Origin: JAVKFF01 sp040226215
Lineage (GTDB): Bacteria; Pseudomonadota; Alphaproteobacteria; DSM-16000; Inquilinaceae
Assembly: GCA_040226215.1 (NCBI GenBank)
Contig: JAVKFF010000145.1
Coordinates: 1 to 41,705, forward strand
Reading direction: 5' to 3'
DNA: 41,705 bases
Below the pieces are notes generated by a model. That model was not told the origin of the DNA, did no database searches, and worked only from the letters and a program-made list of their open reading frames with translations. The position numbers and the translations under genes are program-made. The stretch's first letter is position 1. Each line of letters starts with the position of its first letter. This document shows positions 26,751 through 35,390 of this stretch, piece by piece.

Positions 26751-27452
26751 TCAGACCGAGCGGGTGTAGCCGCCGTCGACGCGGATGTTCTGACCGGTGA
26801 TGTAGCCGGCTCCGTCGGATAGCAGGAAGGCCGCCGTCGCCGCGATCTCGTCGACCCGGCCGATGCGCTTCAGCGCCGCCGGCTCCGCGATACCGGCCGG
26901 CAGGTCCAGGCTGTCGGTGAAGCCGGGCAGCAGGTTGTTCATGCGGATGCCGTCCTTGCCGTAGCGGTCGGCGTAGAGCTTCGCGTAGGCGCCGACGCCG
27001 GCGCGCAGCACGCTGGAAACCGGGAATCGCAAGTCGGGCTCGAAGGCCGAGAAGGTGGTGATGTTCAGGAAGACGCCGCCGCCTTGCGCCTGCATGACCG
27101 GCGTCACCAGCCGTGCCATGCGCTGCACCAGCAGGATGACGAGGTCGAGGCCGTGGTGCCACGCGTCGTCGTCGATCGCCAGCAGGTCGCCCTTGGGCGG
27201 GCCGCCGGTATGGGTGACGACGGCGTCGATCCGGCCATAGGCGTCCAGCGCGGCCTTGACCAGCGCCTCGAGATCGGCCGCGTTCGCCGTCGAGCCCGAG
27301 ATGCCGACGCCGCCAAGCTCCTCCGCCACCCTGGCCGCGTTGTCCGAGAGCGACATCAGGACCAGCCGATAGCCGTCCGCCGCCAGGCGTCGCGCCGTCG
27401 CCGCCCCCATGCCGCGCCCCGCCGCGGTGATGATCGCCACCTTGTCCGTCAT
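26751..27452 (-). CDS. Atypical short-chain dehydrogenase/reductase-fold protein
   Basis: SDR-fold protein of 233 residues. The N-terminal nucleotide loop is altered (ITAAGRGMGAA in place of TGxxxGIG), NNAG is replaced by THTGGPPKG, and the usual catalytic Tyr-xxx-Lys is replaced by Ser-xxx-Arg in SSVLRAGVGAYAKL. The rest of the fold is intact (GIRMNNLLPGF, SDGAGYITGQNIRVDGG). A subgroup of BKR-like SDR proteins shows the same replacements, so this is not a recent pseudogene. It may bind NAD(P) without oxidoreductase activity or use other residues. Convergent with the nitrilase gene. Confidence 0.85.
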   Translation of the reverse strand: MTDKVAIITAAGRGMGAATARRLAADGYRLVLMSLSDNAARVAEELGGVGISGSTANAADLEALVKAALDAYGRIDAVVTHTGGPPKGDLLAIDDDAWHHGLDLVILLVQRMARLVTPVMQAQGGGVFLNITTFSAFEPDLRFPVSSVLRAGVGAYAKLYADRYGKDGIRMNNLLPGFTDSLDLPAGIAEPAALKRIGRVDEIAATAAFLLSDGAGYITGQNIRVDGGYTRSV

Positions 27453-27509
27453 GTCCCGCAGTCCCCGTGCTGGCCTTCGGTCGACGGGACCGTAGCGGCT
27501 CGCCGCCGG

Positions 27510-28100
27510 TCAGGCCAGCGGCAGCGGATAGGGGCGCGGCGAGCCGTCGAGACCGGCCTCGGGCGTCAGGTCTGCCACGGCGCACAGGCGCTGGACGACG
27601 GCGGCCTTGGGCGTGGCCACCTCGCCATGCTCATAGGCGACCACCTGCAGCCGGCCGCGCACCAGATCGAGGAGTTCACCCGCCTTCAGAAGGAAGGCGT
27701 CAGTGCTCGGCCGCCCGAAGCGCTGATTGCCCTGGGCGAAGGTCTCGTAGATCAGCACGCCGCCAGGTGCGAGGAGATCGGGCAGTCGCGGCAGCAGAGG
27801 CCGGTGCAGGTAGTTGGTGACAACAATGCCGGCGAACCGGCGGCAGCCGAAGGGCAGGGGCGCGCCCTCCAGGTCCGCCTGGACGATCTCCAGCCCCGGC
27901 GTGCCGGCGAGGTCGGCGAGCCCGCGGGTGTCGAGGTCCGTCGCCACGACCCGCCGGCCGCGCTCCAGCAACATCCGTGTGTGCCGGCCGCTGCCAGCCG
28001 CAAGATCGAGGACTGCGCCATCGGCTGGCAGCAGGGCGGCGAAACGCGCCACCCAAGGGGAGGGCGGCTGGCGGAGCGCGGATGGTGGCGACGCTGACAT
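27510..28100 (-). CDS. Class I SAM-dependent methyltransferase (TehB-like)
   Basis: Small methyltransferase of about 196 residues. The SAM-binding motif is VLDLAAGSGRHTRMLLERG, followed by VVATDLDTRGLADLA with the acidic residue for ribose, VVTNYLHRPLLPRL (motif IV) and LLAPGGVLIYETFAQGNQRFG, which resembles TehB and related small-molecule methyltransferases. The ATG at 28100 is used; an in-frame start at 28142 adds 14 residues. Same strand as the SDR gene, 57 bp away. Substrate unknown. Confidence 0.83.
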   Translation of the reverse strand: MSASPPSALRQPPSPWVARFAALLPADGAVLDLAAGSGRHTRMLLERGRRVVATDLDTRGLADLAGTPGLEIVQADLEGAPLPFGCRRFAGIVVTNYLHRPLLPRLPDLLAPGGVLIYETFAQGNQRFGRPSTDAFLLKAGELLDLVRGRLQVVAYEHGEVATPKAAVVQRLCAVADLTPEAGLDGSPRPYPLPLA

Positions 28101-28240
28101 CAGGGGCGGGATACCCGAGGAAGGGGAGGACCGGCAATGCACGAACTTGGCGTTTGGTGTTTCACACCCATTTCTGATAGGTGACGTGGCTCCGCGCTCC
28201 GCGAAATCCGCCGTGCGGGGGGCTCCATTCGGGAAAGACA

Positions 28241-28780
28241 GTGATCTCGTTCACCATCCGATGCGCCGATGGCCATCGCTTCGAGGGCTGGTTCCGGGAC
28301 AACGCCGCCTATGACGGACAGGTGGCGGCGGGCGCGCTCGCCTGCCCGGTCTGCGGCTCGACCGCCGTGGAGAAGGCGCCGATGGCGCCTGCCATCGCCC
28401 GGCATCGCGGCCGCGCCGAGGCGGCGCCGTCGACCCCGCCCACGGCCGGCGACATGGCGACCGCTCCGAATGGCGAGAAGTCCGTGCAGATGGGTTCGCA
28501 GCCGACACCGGACCAGACACCCCGGATCCCGGCAAGGTCCCGCGAACGCCTGGCCGAACTGATGGGCGCCTGGCGGGCCGAGATGAAGCGCATCCGCGCC
28601 CATGTGGAGGAGAACGCCGACTATGTCGGCGACCGCTTCGCCGACGAGGCGCTGGCCATCCATCATGGCGAGAAGGAAGGCCGCGACATCTACGGCGAGG
28701 CGACGGAGGCGGAGACCGAGCGGCTCACCGAGGAGGGCGTCAGCTTCGCCCGTATTCCCTGGTTGCCGAAGGACAACTGA
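28241..28780 (+). CDS. DUF1178 family protein
   Basis: Protein of 179 residues of the alphaproteobacterial DUF1178 family, function unknown. The N terminus has ISFTIRCADGHRFEGWFRDN and CPVCGSTAVEKAPMAPA, a CxxC zinc-ribbon-like segment with a third Cys at the front. A variable linker (about 60-100) precedes a conserved helical C-terminal half: RVEEN-like HVEENADYVGDRFADEAL, IHHGEKEGRDIYGEAT and EEGVSFARIPWLP. The start is GTG at 28241, at the usual first residue of the family. Commonly linked to nitrilase, grxC and ubiG as here. Confidence 0.9.
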   Translation: MISFTIRCADGHRFEGWFRDNAAYDGQVAAGALACPVCGSTAVEKAPMAPAIARHRGRAEAAPSTPPTAGDMATAPNGEKSVQMGSQPTPDQTPRIPARSRERLAELMGAWRAEMKRIRAHVEENADYVGDRFADEALAIHHGEKEGRDIYGEATEAETERLTEEGVSFARIPWLPKDN

Positions 28781-28787
28781 CCCCCGC

Positions 28788-29222
28788 TCACGCCCCGGCC
28801 AGCCGGCCGGAGCGCGCCAGGCCCTCGCCGGCGACCAGCATCACACCCCAGCCATCCGGATCGTTCACCTGCACGCCGTACCGGCGCCAGTAGGGGTTGC
28901 GCGGCTCGACCGCATGATGGCCGAGGGCGGCGAGCCTTGCCACCACGGCGTCGCGCCGCCAGGTCTCGGGGAAGTAGAGAACGAGCAGGCTTTCAGGGTC
29001 GGGCGGTGGCGGCGGCGAACCATCCCGGTATTGGGTGAACTCCAGGTGCCAGCCGCTGCCGGGGATGCCCAGCATCACTCCGTCATAGCCGTCATGGCCG
29101 GCGAAGCGTCCGATCTCCGCCAGACCCAGGGCGTCGCGCCAGAAGGCGATTTGCGCGTCCTGGCGGTCGGTCGGCCGGGCGATGCGGATCTGGGCGACGC
29201 CCTGGAGCGTCGCGCCGGTCAC
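28788..29222 (-). CDS. VOC-superfamily (glyoxalase/bleomycin-resistance fold) protein
   Basis: Vicinal-oxygen-chelate protein of 144 residues with two beta-alpha-beta-beta-beta modules: IRIARPTDRQDAQIAFWRDA at the first, GWHLEFTQYRDG carrying a possible metal-ligand His/Glu, and a second module ending in YGVQVNDPDGWGVMLV. Substrate is unknown; the fold covers isomerases, dioxygenases and resistance proteins. Its start overlaps the end of ubiG by 4 bp on the same strand, so it is probably translated from the ubiG message. Confidence 0.87.
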   Translation of the reverse strand: MTGATLQGVAQIRIARPTDRQDAQIAFWRDALGLAEIGRFAGHDGYDGVMLGIPGSGWHLEFTQYRDGSPPPPPDPESLLVLYFPETWRRDAVVARLAALGHHAVEPRNPYWRRYGVQVNDPDGWGVMLVAGEGLARSGRLAGA

Positions 29223-29986
29223 CGCAGGGAAGCCGTCATGATGTAGTTGACGGAGAGGTCCCGGTGGTCGAGCGACCAGGTGCCGGCGAAGGGCGCGTAG
29301 ACCATGCCGGTGACGTCGACCACGTCGAGACCGGCCGCGCGGAGATGGGCGCCCAGTTCGCTGGGCTTGAGGAACTTCCGCCAGTCATGGGTGCCGCGCG
29401 GCACCCAGCGCAGCAGGTATTCAGCACCGACGATCGCCTTGGCCAGGCTCTGCGGCGTCCGGTTCAGCGTGGACAGGAAGACCAGCCCGCCCGGCCGCAC
29501 GAGCCGGCCGAGCGTCCCGAGGAAGAGGCCGACATCGGCGACGTGCTCGACGACTTCCAGCGCGGTCACCACGTCGAAATCCAGGCCCGCCTCGACGAGG
29601 GCTTCGGCCGGTTCGGCACGATAGTCGATGGCGAGCCCGCGCGCCGCGGCGTGCGCGCGGGCGGCGCCGATGGCCTTCTCGCTGGCGTCCACGCCGGTCA
29701 CCCGGCCGCCGAGCCGGGCCAACGGCTCGGCGAGCAGGCCGCCGCCGCAGCCGACGTCCAGCACCTCGAGACCCTGCAACGGGCGCGCCGTGGCGTCGTC
29801 CATTCCGCGCCAGCGCAGCACCTGGTCGCGGATGTAGCCGAGCCGGACCGGGTTCATCCGGTGCAGCGGCCGGAACTGGCCGTCGGGCGCCCACCATTCC
29901 GCGGCGATCCGGTCGAAGCGGTCGATTTCGTCGCGGTCGACCGTCGCGTCTGCTGGGGCCGCGGCGGGGCGGGTCTGGGCACTCAT
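29219..29986 (-). CDS. ubiG: Ubiquinone biosynthesis O-methyltransferase
   Basis: Methylates both O-positions during ubiquinone ring modification. The 255-residue protein shows the UbiG signatures: EIDRFDRIAAEWWAPDGQFR, PLHRMNPVRLGYI, the SAM loop VLDVGCGGGLLAEPLARLG, VTALEVVEHVADV and FLSTLNRTPQSL, plus PRGTHDWRKFLKPSEL in the membrane-associating insert. The ATG at 29986 begins 80 bp inside a longer frame. It diverges from lysC (200 bp apart), an arrangement widespread in alphaproteobacteria, and is coupled to a VOC gene downstream. Confidence 0.95.
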   Translation of the reverse strand: MSAQTRPAAAPADATVDRDEIDRFDRIAAEWWAPDGQFRPLHRMNPVRLGYIRDQVLRWRGMDDATARPLQGLEVLDVGCGGGLLAEPLARLGGRVTGVDASEKAIGAARAHAAARGLAIDYRAEPAEALVEAGLDFDVVTALEVVEHVADVGLFLGTLGRLVRPGGLVFLSTLNRTPQSLAKAIVGAEYLLRWVPRGTHDWRKFLKPSELGAHLRAAGLDVVDVTGMVYAPFAGTWSLDHRDLSVNYIMTASLR

Positions 29987-30186
29987 GCGAATTGCGTTCC
30001 GTCGGTGCGGGCTGCGGTTGCAACGGGCGGTCGCGGCGAGTATGGATACGCCGCTCCGCCCAAGCAATGGTTGCTGGACACCATGCCACAGCGTTCTTCG
30101 TGGCGGGATGCCGTTCGATTGTCACGCGCCCCTGGGGCCCTCGGGCCCGCCGGGACCGATTCTCGCCAGGAAGCCTGCGTCCGACC

Positions 30187-31404
30187 ATGGCCCGCATCGT
30201 GCAGAAATTCGGCGGCACCTCGGTGGCCGATATCGACCGCATCCGCAATGTGGCGCGCCGGGTCAAGGCGGAAGTCGACCAGGGCAACGAGGTGGCGGTG
30301 GTGGTCTCCGCCATGGCCGGGGTCACCAACCAGCTGGTCGACTACTGCACCCGCATGTCGCCGGTGCACGACGCGCGGGAGTACGACGCCGTCGTCGCCT
30401 CGGGAGAGCAGGTCACGGCGGGACTGCTCGCCATCGCCCTGCACGACCTCGGCGTCGCCGCGCGCAGCTGGCTCGGCTGGCAGGTCCCCATCCGAACGGA
30501 CGACGCGCACGGCAAGGCCCGCATCGTCGAGATCGACGCCGCCGAGCTCGACCGCCGTCTGACCACCGGCGAGGTGGCCGTTCTGGCGGGCTTCCAGGGC
30601 GTCACCGAGCGCAACCGCATCGCCACGCTGGGCCGCGGCGGCTCCGACACCTCGGCCGTCGCGCTGGCGGCCGCGCTTGGCGCCGAGCGCTGCGACATCT
30701 ACACCGACGTCGACGGCGTCTACACGACCGACCCGCGCATCGTCCGCCAGGCCCGCAAGCTCGACCGCATCACCTATGAGGAGATGCTCGAGATGGCCTC
30801 GCTCGGCGCCAAGGTGCTGCAGACCCGCTCGGTCGAGATGGCCATGAAGCACGGCGTGCGCGTGCAGGTGCTGTCGAGTTTCGAGGACAAGCCCGGAACC
30901 CTTGTGGTCGACGAGGATGAGATCGTGGAACAGCAGATCGTCAGTGGAATCGCCTACAGCCGCGATGAGGCCAAGATCACCCTGATCAAGGTGCCGGACA
31001 TGCCGGGCGTGGCCGCCGCCATCTTCGGGCCGCTGGCCGACGCCAACATCAACGTCGACATGATCGTGCAGAACGTGTCGGAGGACGGCAAGTCCACGGA
31101 CCTCACCTTCACCGTGTCGCGTGCCGACCTGATGCGCGCGGTCGACGTGCTGAAGGGCAAGCAGGAGGAGCTGCGCTACGCCTACCTGCTGCCCGATGAG
31201 AACGTGGTGAAGGTCTCGGTCATCGGGGTCGGCATGCGCAGCCATGCCGGCGTCGCCCAGACCATGTTCAACGCGCTGGCGGCCAATGGCATCAACATCC
31301 AGGTCATCTCGACCTCCGAGATCAAGATCAGCGTGCTGATCGCCGAGCAGTACACCGAGCTGGCGCTTCGGGCGTTGCATACCGCGTACGGGCTGGATGC
31401 TTGA
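30187..31404 (+). CDS. lysC: Aspartate kinase
   Basis: First step of the aspartate pathway (lysine, threonine, methionine, diaminopimelate): ATP-dependent phosphorylation of aspartate. The 405 residues contain KFGGTS (7-12), VVSAMAGVTNQL, LGRGGSDTSAVALAAAL and DVDGVYTTDPR in the kinase domain, followed by two ACT domains from about residue 265 (ITLIKVPDMPGVAAAIF and VSVIGVGMRSHAGVAQTMF) for feedback regulation by lysine and/or threonine. Length fits a monofunctional class enzyme with alpha subunit only or alpha/beta by internal start. ptsP follows after 67 bp. Confidence 0.96.
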   Translation: MARIVQKFGGTSVADIDRIRNVARRVKAEVDQGNEVAVVVSAMAGVTNQLVDYCTRMSPVHDAREYDAVVASGEQVTAGLLAIALHDLGVAARSWLGWQVPIRTDDAHGKARIVEIDAAELDRRLTTGEVAVLAGFQGVTERNRIATLGRGGSDTSAVALAAALGAERCDIYTDVDGVYTTDPRIVRQARKLDRITYEEMLEMASLGAKVLQTRSVEMAMKHGVRVQVLSSFEDKPGTLVVDEDEIVEQQIVSGIAYSRDEAKITLIKVPDMPGVAAAIFGPLADANINVDMIVQNVSEDGKSTDLTFTVSRADLMRAVDVLKGKQEELRYAYLLPDENVVKVSVIGVGMRSHAGVAQTMFNALAANGINIQVISTSEIKISVLIAEQYTELALRALHTAYGLDA

Positions 31405-31471
31405 CCGGCCGGCACACCCTTCCGCGAGGCGGCACCGCTAGGGGGACCACCCGTCCCGGGACCGGCCGCCG

Positions 31472-33739
31472 GTGAGCGCGCCCGCCTTCAGCGGGTCACG
31501 GCGCCTGCTGGCGAGCTTGCGCGACGTCATGGCGGGTTCCGGCACCGCCCAGGCGCGGCTCGACAAGATCGTCCGGCTGATCGCCGCGGAGATGGTGGCG
31601 GAGGTCTGCTCCTGCTACGTGGCGCGGCCGGGCGAGGTGCTGGAACTGTTCGCCACGGTCGGTCTGAACCCGGAGGCCGTGCATCAGACCCGTCTGCGTG
31701 TCGGCGAGGGGCTGGTCGGCGAGGTCGCCGGCACCGCCAAGCCCATGGCCATCGCCAACGCCTTCACCCATCCCAAATTCGCCTACCGCCCGGAAACGGG
31801 GGAGGACCCCTATCAGTCCTTCCTCGGCGTGCCGCTGATGCGCGGCGGCAAGGTGCGCGGCGTGCTGGTGATCCAGAACCAGAAGAGCCGCGACTACGCC
31901 GAGGAGGAGGTCGAGACGCTGCTGACCATCGCCATGGTGGTGGCGGAGATGGTCGCCGGTGGCGATTTCGGCGGCCGCGAGGAGGTCGCGGCGTCGGAGG
32001 GCGGCGGCACGTTGCCGACAAGGCTGGCCGGCATCGCGCTGAATGCCGGCCTGGCCATCGGCCGCGCCGTGCTGCACCGTCCGCACCTGACGGTGCGCCA
32101 GATGGTGGCCGACGATCCAGAGGTCGAGCTCGCCCGCTTCCGCGCGGCGGTGGCGCATATGCATTCCAGCCTCGACGACCTGGTGGCGCTGACCCGCGAC
32201 AGCGGCCTCGACGAGGAGCGCGACATCCTCGAGACCTACCGCATGTTCGCCGAGGACCGCGGCTGGCTCGCCCGCATCACCGAGGCGATCGGCACCGGGC
32301 TGTCGGCGGAGGCGGCGGTGCAGCGCGTGCGCAACGACATGCAGGCCAGGCTCGCCCGGGTTTCCGACCCCTATCTGCGCGAGCGCCTGGCCGATTTCGA
32401 GGACCTCGCCAATCGGCTGCTGGTCAACCTGGCCGGCAAGGCCTCGATCGCCGACAGCGGCACGCTGACCGACGACGTGGTGCTGGTCGGCCGCAATATC
32501 GGCCCGGCCGAGCTGCTCGACTACGACCGGCGGCGACTGCGCGCGGTGATCCTAGAGGAGGGGTCCACGACCAGCCATGTGGCGATCGTCGCCCGGGCGC
32601 TGGAAATCCCGGTGATCGGCCGCTGCACGGGCGCGCTCGGCGTCATCGAGCCGATGGACGAGGTGATCGTCGACGGCGACAACGGGCAGGCCTTCGTGCG
32701 GCCGTCCGAGGACGTGCTCGACATTTTCCAGCAGAACGTCGAGTTGCGCGCCCGCCAGCGGCGCAGCTTCGCCGGCATGGCCGACTTGCCGGCGGAAACC
32801 CGGGATGGCGAGCGTATTGCCCTGCTGATGAACGCCGGCCTGCTGATCGATCTCGCCACGCTGGAGACCAGCGGCGCGGAGGGGGTGGGCCTCTACCGCA
32901 CCGAGATCCAGTTCATGGTGCGTTCCACCTATCCCGACGTGGCGGCGCAGACGGAGCTCTACACCGGCGTGCTCGACCGAGCCGGAACGAGGCCGGTCAC
33001 CTTCCGCACGCTCGACATCGGCGGCGACAAGTCGCTGCCCTATTTCTTCGCGCCCGACGAGGACAACCCGGCGCTTGGCTGGCGGGCCCTGCGCATGGGC
33101 CTCGACCGGCCGGCCATGCTCTCCAAGCAGCTGCGCGCGCTGGTGCGGGCGAGTGCCGGGCGCCGGCTCGACATCCTGTTCCCGATGGTCAGCGAGGTGG
33201 CGGAGATGGACGCGGCGCGCGCCCTGCTCGACCGCGAGCTGAATCGGGCGGCGCGTGCCGGCGAACGGCTGCCCCAGACGGTCCAGGCCGGCGCCATGGT
33301 CGAGGTGCCGGCCCTGCTCTGGCAGCTCGAGCCGCTGCTCGACCGCGTCGATTTCGTGGCCGTGGGCTCGAACGACCTGCTGCAATACGTCTTCGCCGCC
33401 GATCGCAGCGATCCGCGAATCGCCCAACGCTATGACACGTTGTCGCCAACCTTTCTTGCCATCCTCCGACAAGTCCGCGAATCAGCGGATCGCAAAGGCA
33501 AGGCGATCAGTGTCTGTGGCGAAATGGCCAGTCGGCCGCTCGAAGCGTTGGCGCTCATCGGATTGGGCTATCGGCGGCTGTCCGTCTCGGCGCCGGCGGT
33601 GGGCACGATCAAGGCGATGGTCCGGTCGGTGGACGGCGGGTCGATCGAGCGCTTCATGGCTCATGCCATCGTAAGTACTGGCCACACGATCCGACCCGAA
33701 TTGCGAGCATTCGCAAAGGATCACGGTGTCGAAATTTAG
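31472..33739 (+). CDS. ptsP: PTS-Ntr enzyme I (PEP-protein phosphotransferase)
   Basis: Starts the nitrogen-related phosphotransferase relay by autophosphorylation with PEP and transfer to NPr. The 755-residue protein has an N-terminal GAF domain (about 20-165), which senses glutamine in characterised relatives, then EI domains. The phosphorylated His369 lies in GSTTSHVAIVARA, and the PEP-binding TIM barrel holds GVGLYRTEIQFM, RTLDIGGDKSLPYF and the catalytic Cys682 in ISVCGEMASRP. Start is GTG. The lysC-ptsP pairing is common in alphaproteobacteria. The last 300 bp are less GC-rich than the rest. Confidence 0.95.
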   Translation: MSAPAFSGSRRLLASLRDVMAGSGTAQARLDKIVRLIAAEMVAEVCSCYVARPGEVLELFATVGLNPEAVHQTRLRVGEGLVGEVAGTAKPMAIANAFTHPKFAYRPETGEDPYQSFLGVPLMRGGKVRGVLVIQNQKSRDYAEEEVETLLTIAMVVAEMVAGGDFGGREEVAASEGGGTLPTRLAGIALNAGLAIGRAVLHRPHLTVRQMVADDPEVELARFRAAVAHMHSSLDDLVALTRDSGLDEERDILETYRMFAEDRGWLARITEAIGTGLSAEAAVQRVRNDMQARLARVSDPYLRERLADFEDLANRLLVNLAGKASIADSGTLTDDVVLVGRNIGPAELLDYDRRRLRAVILEEGSTTSHVAIVARALEIPVIGRCTGALGVIEPMDEVIVDGDNGQAFVRPSEDVLDIFQQNVELRARQRRSFAGMADLPAETRDGERIALLMNAGLLIDLATLETSGAEGVGLYRTEIQFMVRSTYPDVAAQTELYTGVLDRAGTRPVTFRTLDIGGDKSLPYFFAPDEDNPALGWRALRMGLDRPAMLSKQLRALVRASAGRRLDILFPMVSEVAEMDAARALLDRELNRAARAGERLPQTVQAGAMVEVPALLWQLEPLLDRVDFVAVGSNDLLQYVFAADRSDPRIAQRYDTLSPTFLAILRQVRESADRKGKAISVCGEMASRPLEALALIGLGYRRLSVSAPAVGTIKAMVRSVDGGSIERFMAHAIVSTGHTIRPELRAFAKDHGVEI

Positions 33740-33768
33740 AATTTACCTTAAGGTCCGTGCTTTATCTG

Positions 33769-33797
33769 TTGACCAGGAAAACGAAAACGAGAATGAT
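33769..33797 (+). promoter_or_regulatory. Candidate sigma-70 promoter upstream of rodZ
   Basis: TTGACC (33769-33774) and AATGAT (33792-33797) are 17 nt apart, in the AT-richest stretch of the 262-bp gap between ptsP and the rodZ-like gene. The leader to the ATG at 34002 would be about 200 nt. Confidence 0.45.
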
Positions 33798-34001
33798 GAC
33801 TTACGTTGGTAGGTGTCCGGGAGGCGTTGCGATACCGAGCCGGCCGACGGGAGTGGTTTACGCGGCTGCCGGACCTTCCGGCGCCGCAGTTCCCGCCGTT
33901 CGGGAAGCCCATCGCACGACGCCCTTTCGGGGCCGGCCTGCGTTCTTGCCGACCGCCGCGGCGGCTGCCACGATGGTGGTGACGCCTCGGCGGGATGCCG
34001 A

Positions 34002-35252
34002 ATGACGGACGATCACGCCACCATGGCCCAGACGAAACGTAAGTTCTTCAGCGTCATCACCGAGGACGGACCGATCATCGGTGCGGCCAACCAGCACCAG
34101 CGTCCGCTGACAGTCGCCGAGGAGTTGCGCCAGGCGCGCGAGGACACCGGCCTCAGCCTGCGGGAACTGTCCGAAGTATTGCGCATCCGCTACGTCTACC
34201 TGTCGGCCATCGAGAACGGCCGCTGGGAGGATCTTCCCGGACCGGTCTACGCCATCGGCTTCATTCGCACCGTGTCCCTCTATGTCGGGCTCGACGCCGA
34301 CGAGATGGTGCGCCGCTTCAAGGGCGAGGTCGATGGCGTCGACCGGCGCGCCGACCTCAACTTTCCCGTTCCGGCGCCCGAGTCGCGCATGCCCGGGGGC
34401 ATCATGGTGCTGCTCGCCCTGATCCTGGCGGGCGCGGCCTATGGCGGCTGGTACGTGTTCTCCGCCGAGCGCAGCGAGCAGATGGCGGTGATCGACGACA
34501 ACAGCCTGCCCGACCGCTTCGCGGCCATCCTGCAGGAGGACGGGCCGCTGATCCGCCCGGCCTCGATCGCCGACCGGCGCTCGGCCGGCGCGGTGATGAC
34601 GCCCGAAGAGCCGGGCCAACCGGTCGGTGCGCTGGGCGTGCCGCTGTCCTCATCGGGTTCCAACTCCGCACCCGGCTCCGTGCCCGCATCCGACGCCGCG
34701 CCCGACGCCACTGCTACGCCCGGATCGGACCCGTCCGCGGCACCGCTTCCCGCCATCGCCTCCGGCTCGACCGGCATCTGGCCGGTGCGCGATGCCTCGG
34801 CCGTGGTGCCGGGCGGCTATCCGATCATTCCGGGGCCGACGGCTGACCGCCAGCCTGCCGGCTACGTGCCTTCGCTCGGCCCGGCGCCGGGCTCGGCAGC
34901 GGTGGAGGGTGACGCGGCCGGGGACGCAGCGAACGCGCTGCGCCCGCCCGAAGCCGACGCGGTGGCGCCGGCATCGGCCGAGGCCGGCGTGGAAATCCGC
35001 GCCACCGGGGACAGCTGGGTGCTGGTGCGCGACGCCAACGACAACATGATCATGACCGGCGTCATGCGCGACGGCGAGGTCTACCAGGTGCCCGACCAGC
35101 CGGGCCTCAGCCTGTGGACCGGCAATGCCGGCGGCCTCGACATCTATGTCGACGGCGAACTGGCCCCGTCGCTGGGCGGCCAGGGCGAGGTGCTGCAGCG
35201 CGTCTCGCTCGACGGAGAGCGGCTGACGAGCGGGACCGCGGTCGGCAACTGA
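34002..35252 (+). CDS. rodZ: RodZ-like HTH membrane protein (DUF4115)
   Basis: Bitopic inner-membrane protein linked to MreB-dependent cell shape. The 416 residues comprise a cytosolic HTH_25 domain (about 40-105, LRQAREDTGLSLRELSEVL and YLSAIENGRWEDLPGPVYAI), a basic linker, one membrane helix (132-154), a long Pro/Ala/Ser-rich periplasmic linker, and a C-terminal DUF4115 domain (about 322-416, VEIRATGDSWVLVRDAN and PGLSLWTGNAGGLDIYVDG). The ATG at 34002 gives the normal N terminus; a longer frame from 33813 is not plausible. rodZ often precedes ispG; here one methyltransferase gene lies between. Confidence 0.9.
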   Translation: MTDDHATMAQTKRKFFSVITEDGPIIGAANQHQRPLTVAEELRQAREDTGLSLRELSEVLRIRYVYLSAIENGRWEDLPGPVYAIGFIRTVSLYVGLDADEMVRRFKGEVDGVDRRADLNFPVPAPESRMPGGIMVLLALILAGAAYGGWYVFSAERSEQMAVIDDNSLPDRFAAILQEDGPLIRPASIADRRSAGAVMTPEEPGQPVGALGVPLSSSGSNSAPGSVPASDAAPDATATPGSDPSAAPLPAIASGSTGIWPVRDASAVVPGGYPIIPGPTADRQPAGYVPSLGPAPGSAAVEGDAAGDAANALRPPEADAVAPASAEAGVEIRATGDSWVLVRDANDNMIMTGVMRDGEVYQVPDQPGLSLWTGNAGGLDIYVDGELAPSLGGQGEVLQRVSLDGERLTSGTAVGN

Positions 35253-35390
35253 TCGTCGTCAGACCGAGAGTTCGCGACCCAGAGCACTCCCGGTGGCGGG
35301 ATCAGGCAACCGGCCGGTCGCGCCATCGTCCCGCTGCCGCGGCGGGTGCCAGGTCTGGGCCGCCCCTGATGTGTAAGAGGAGGCCGTCCG

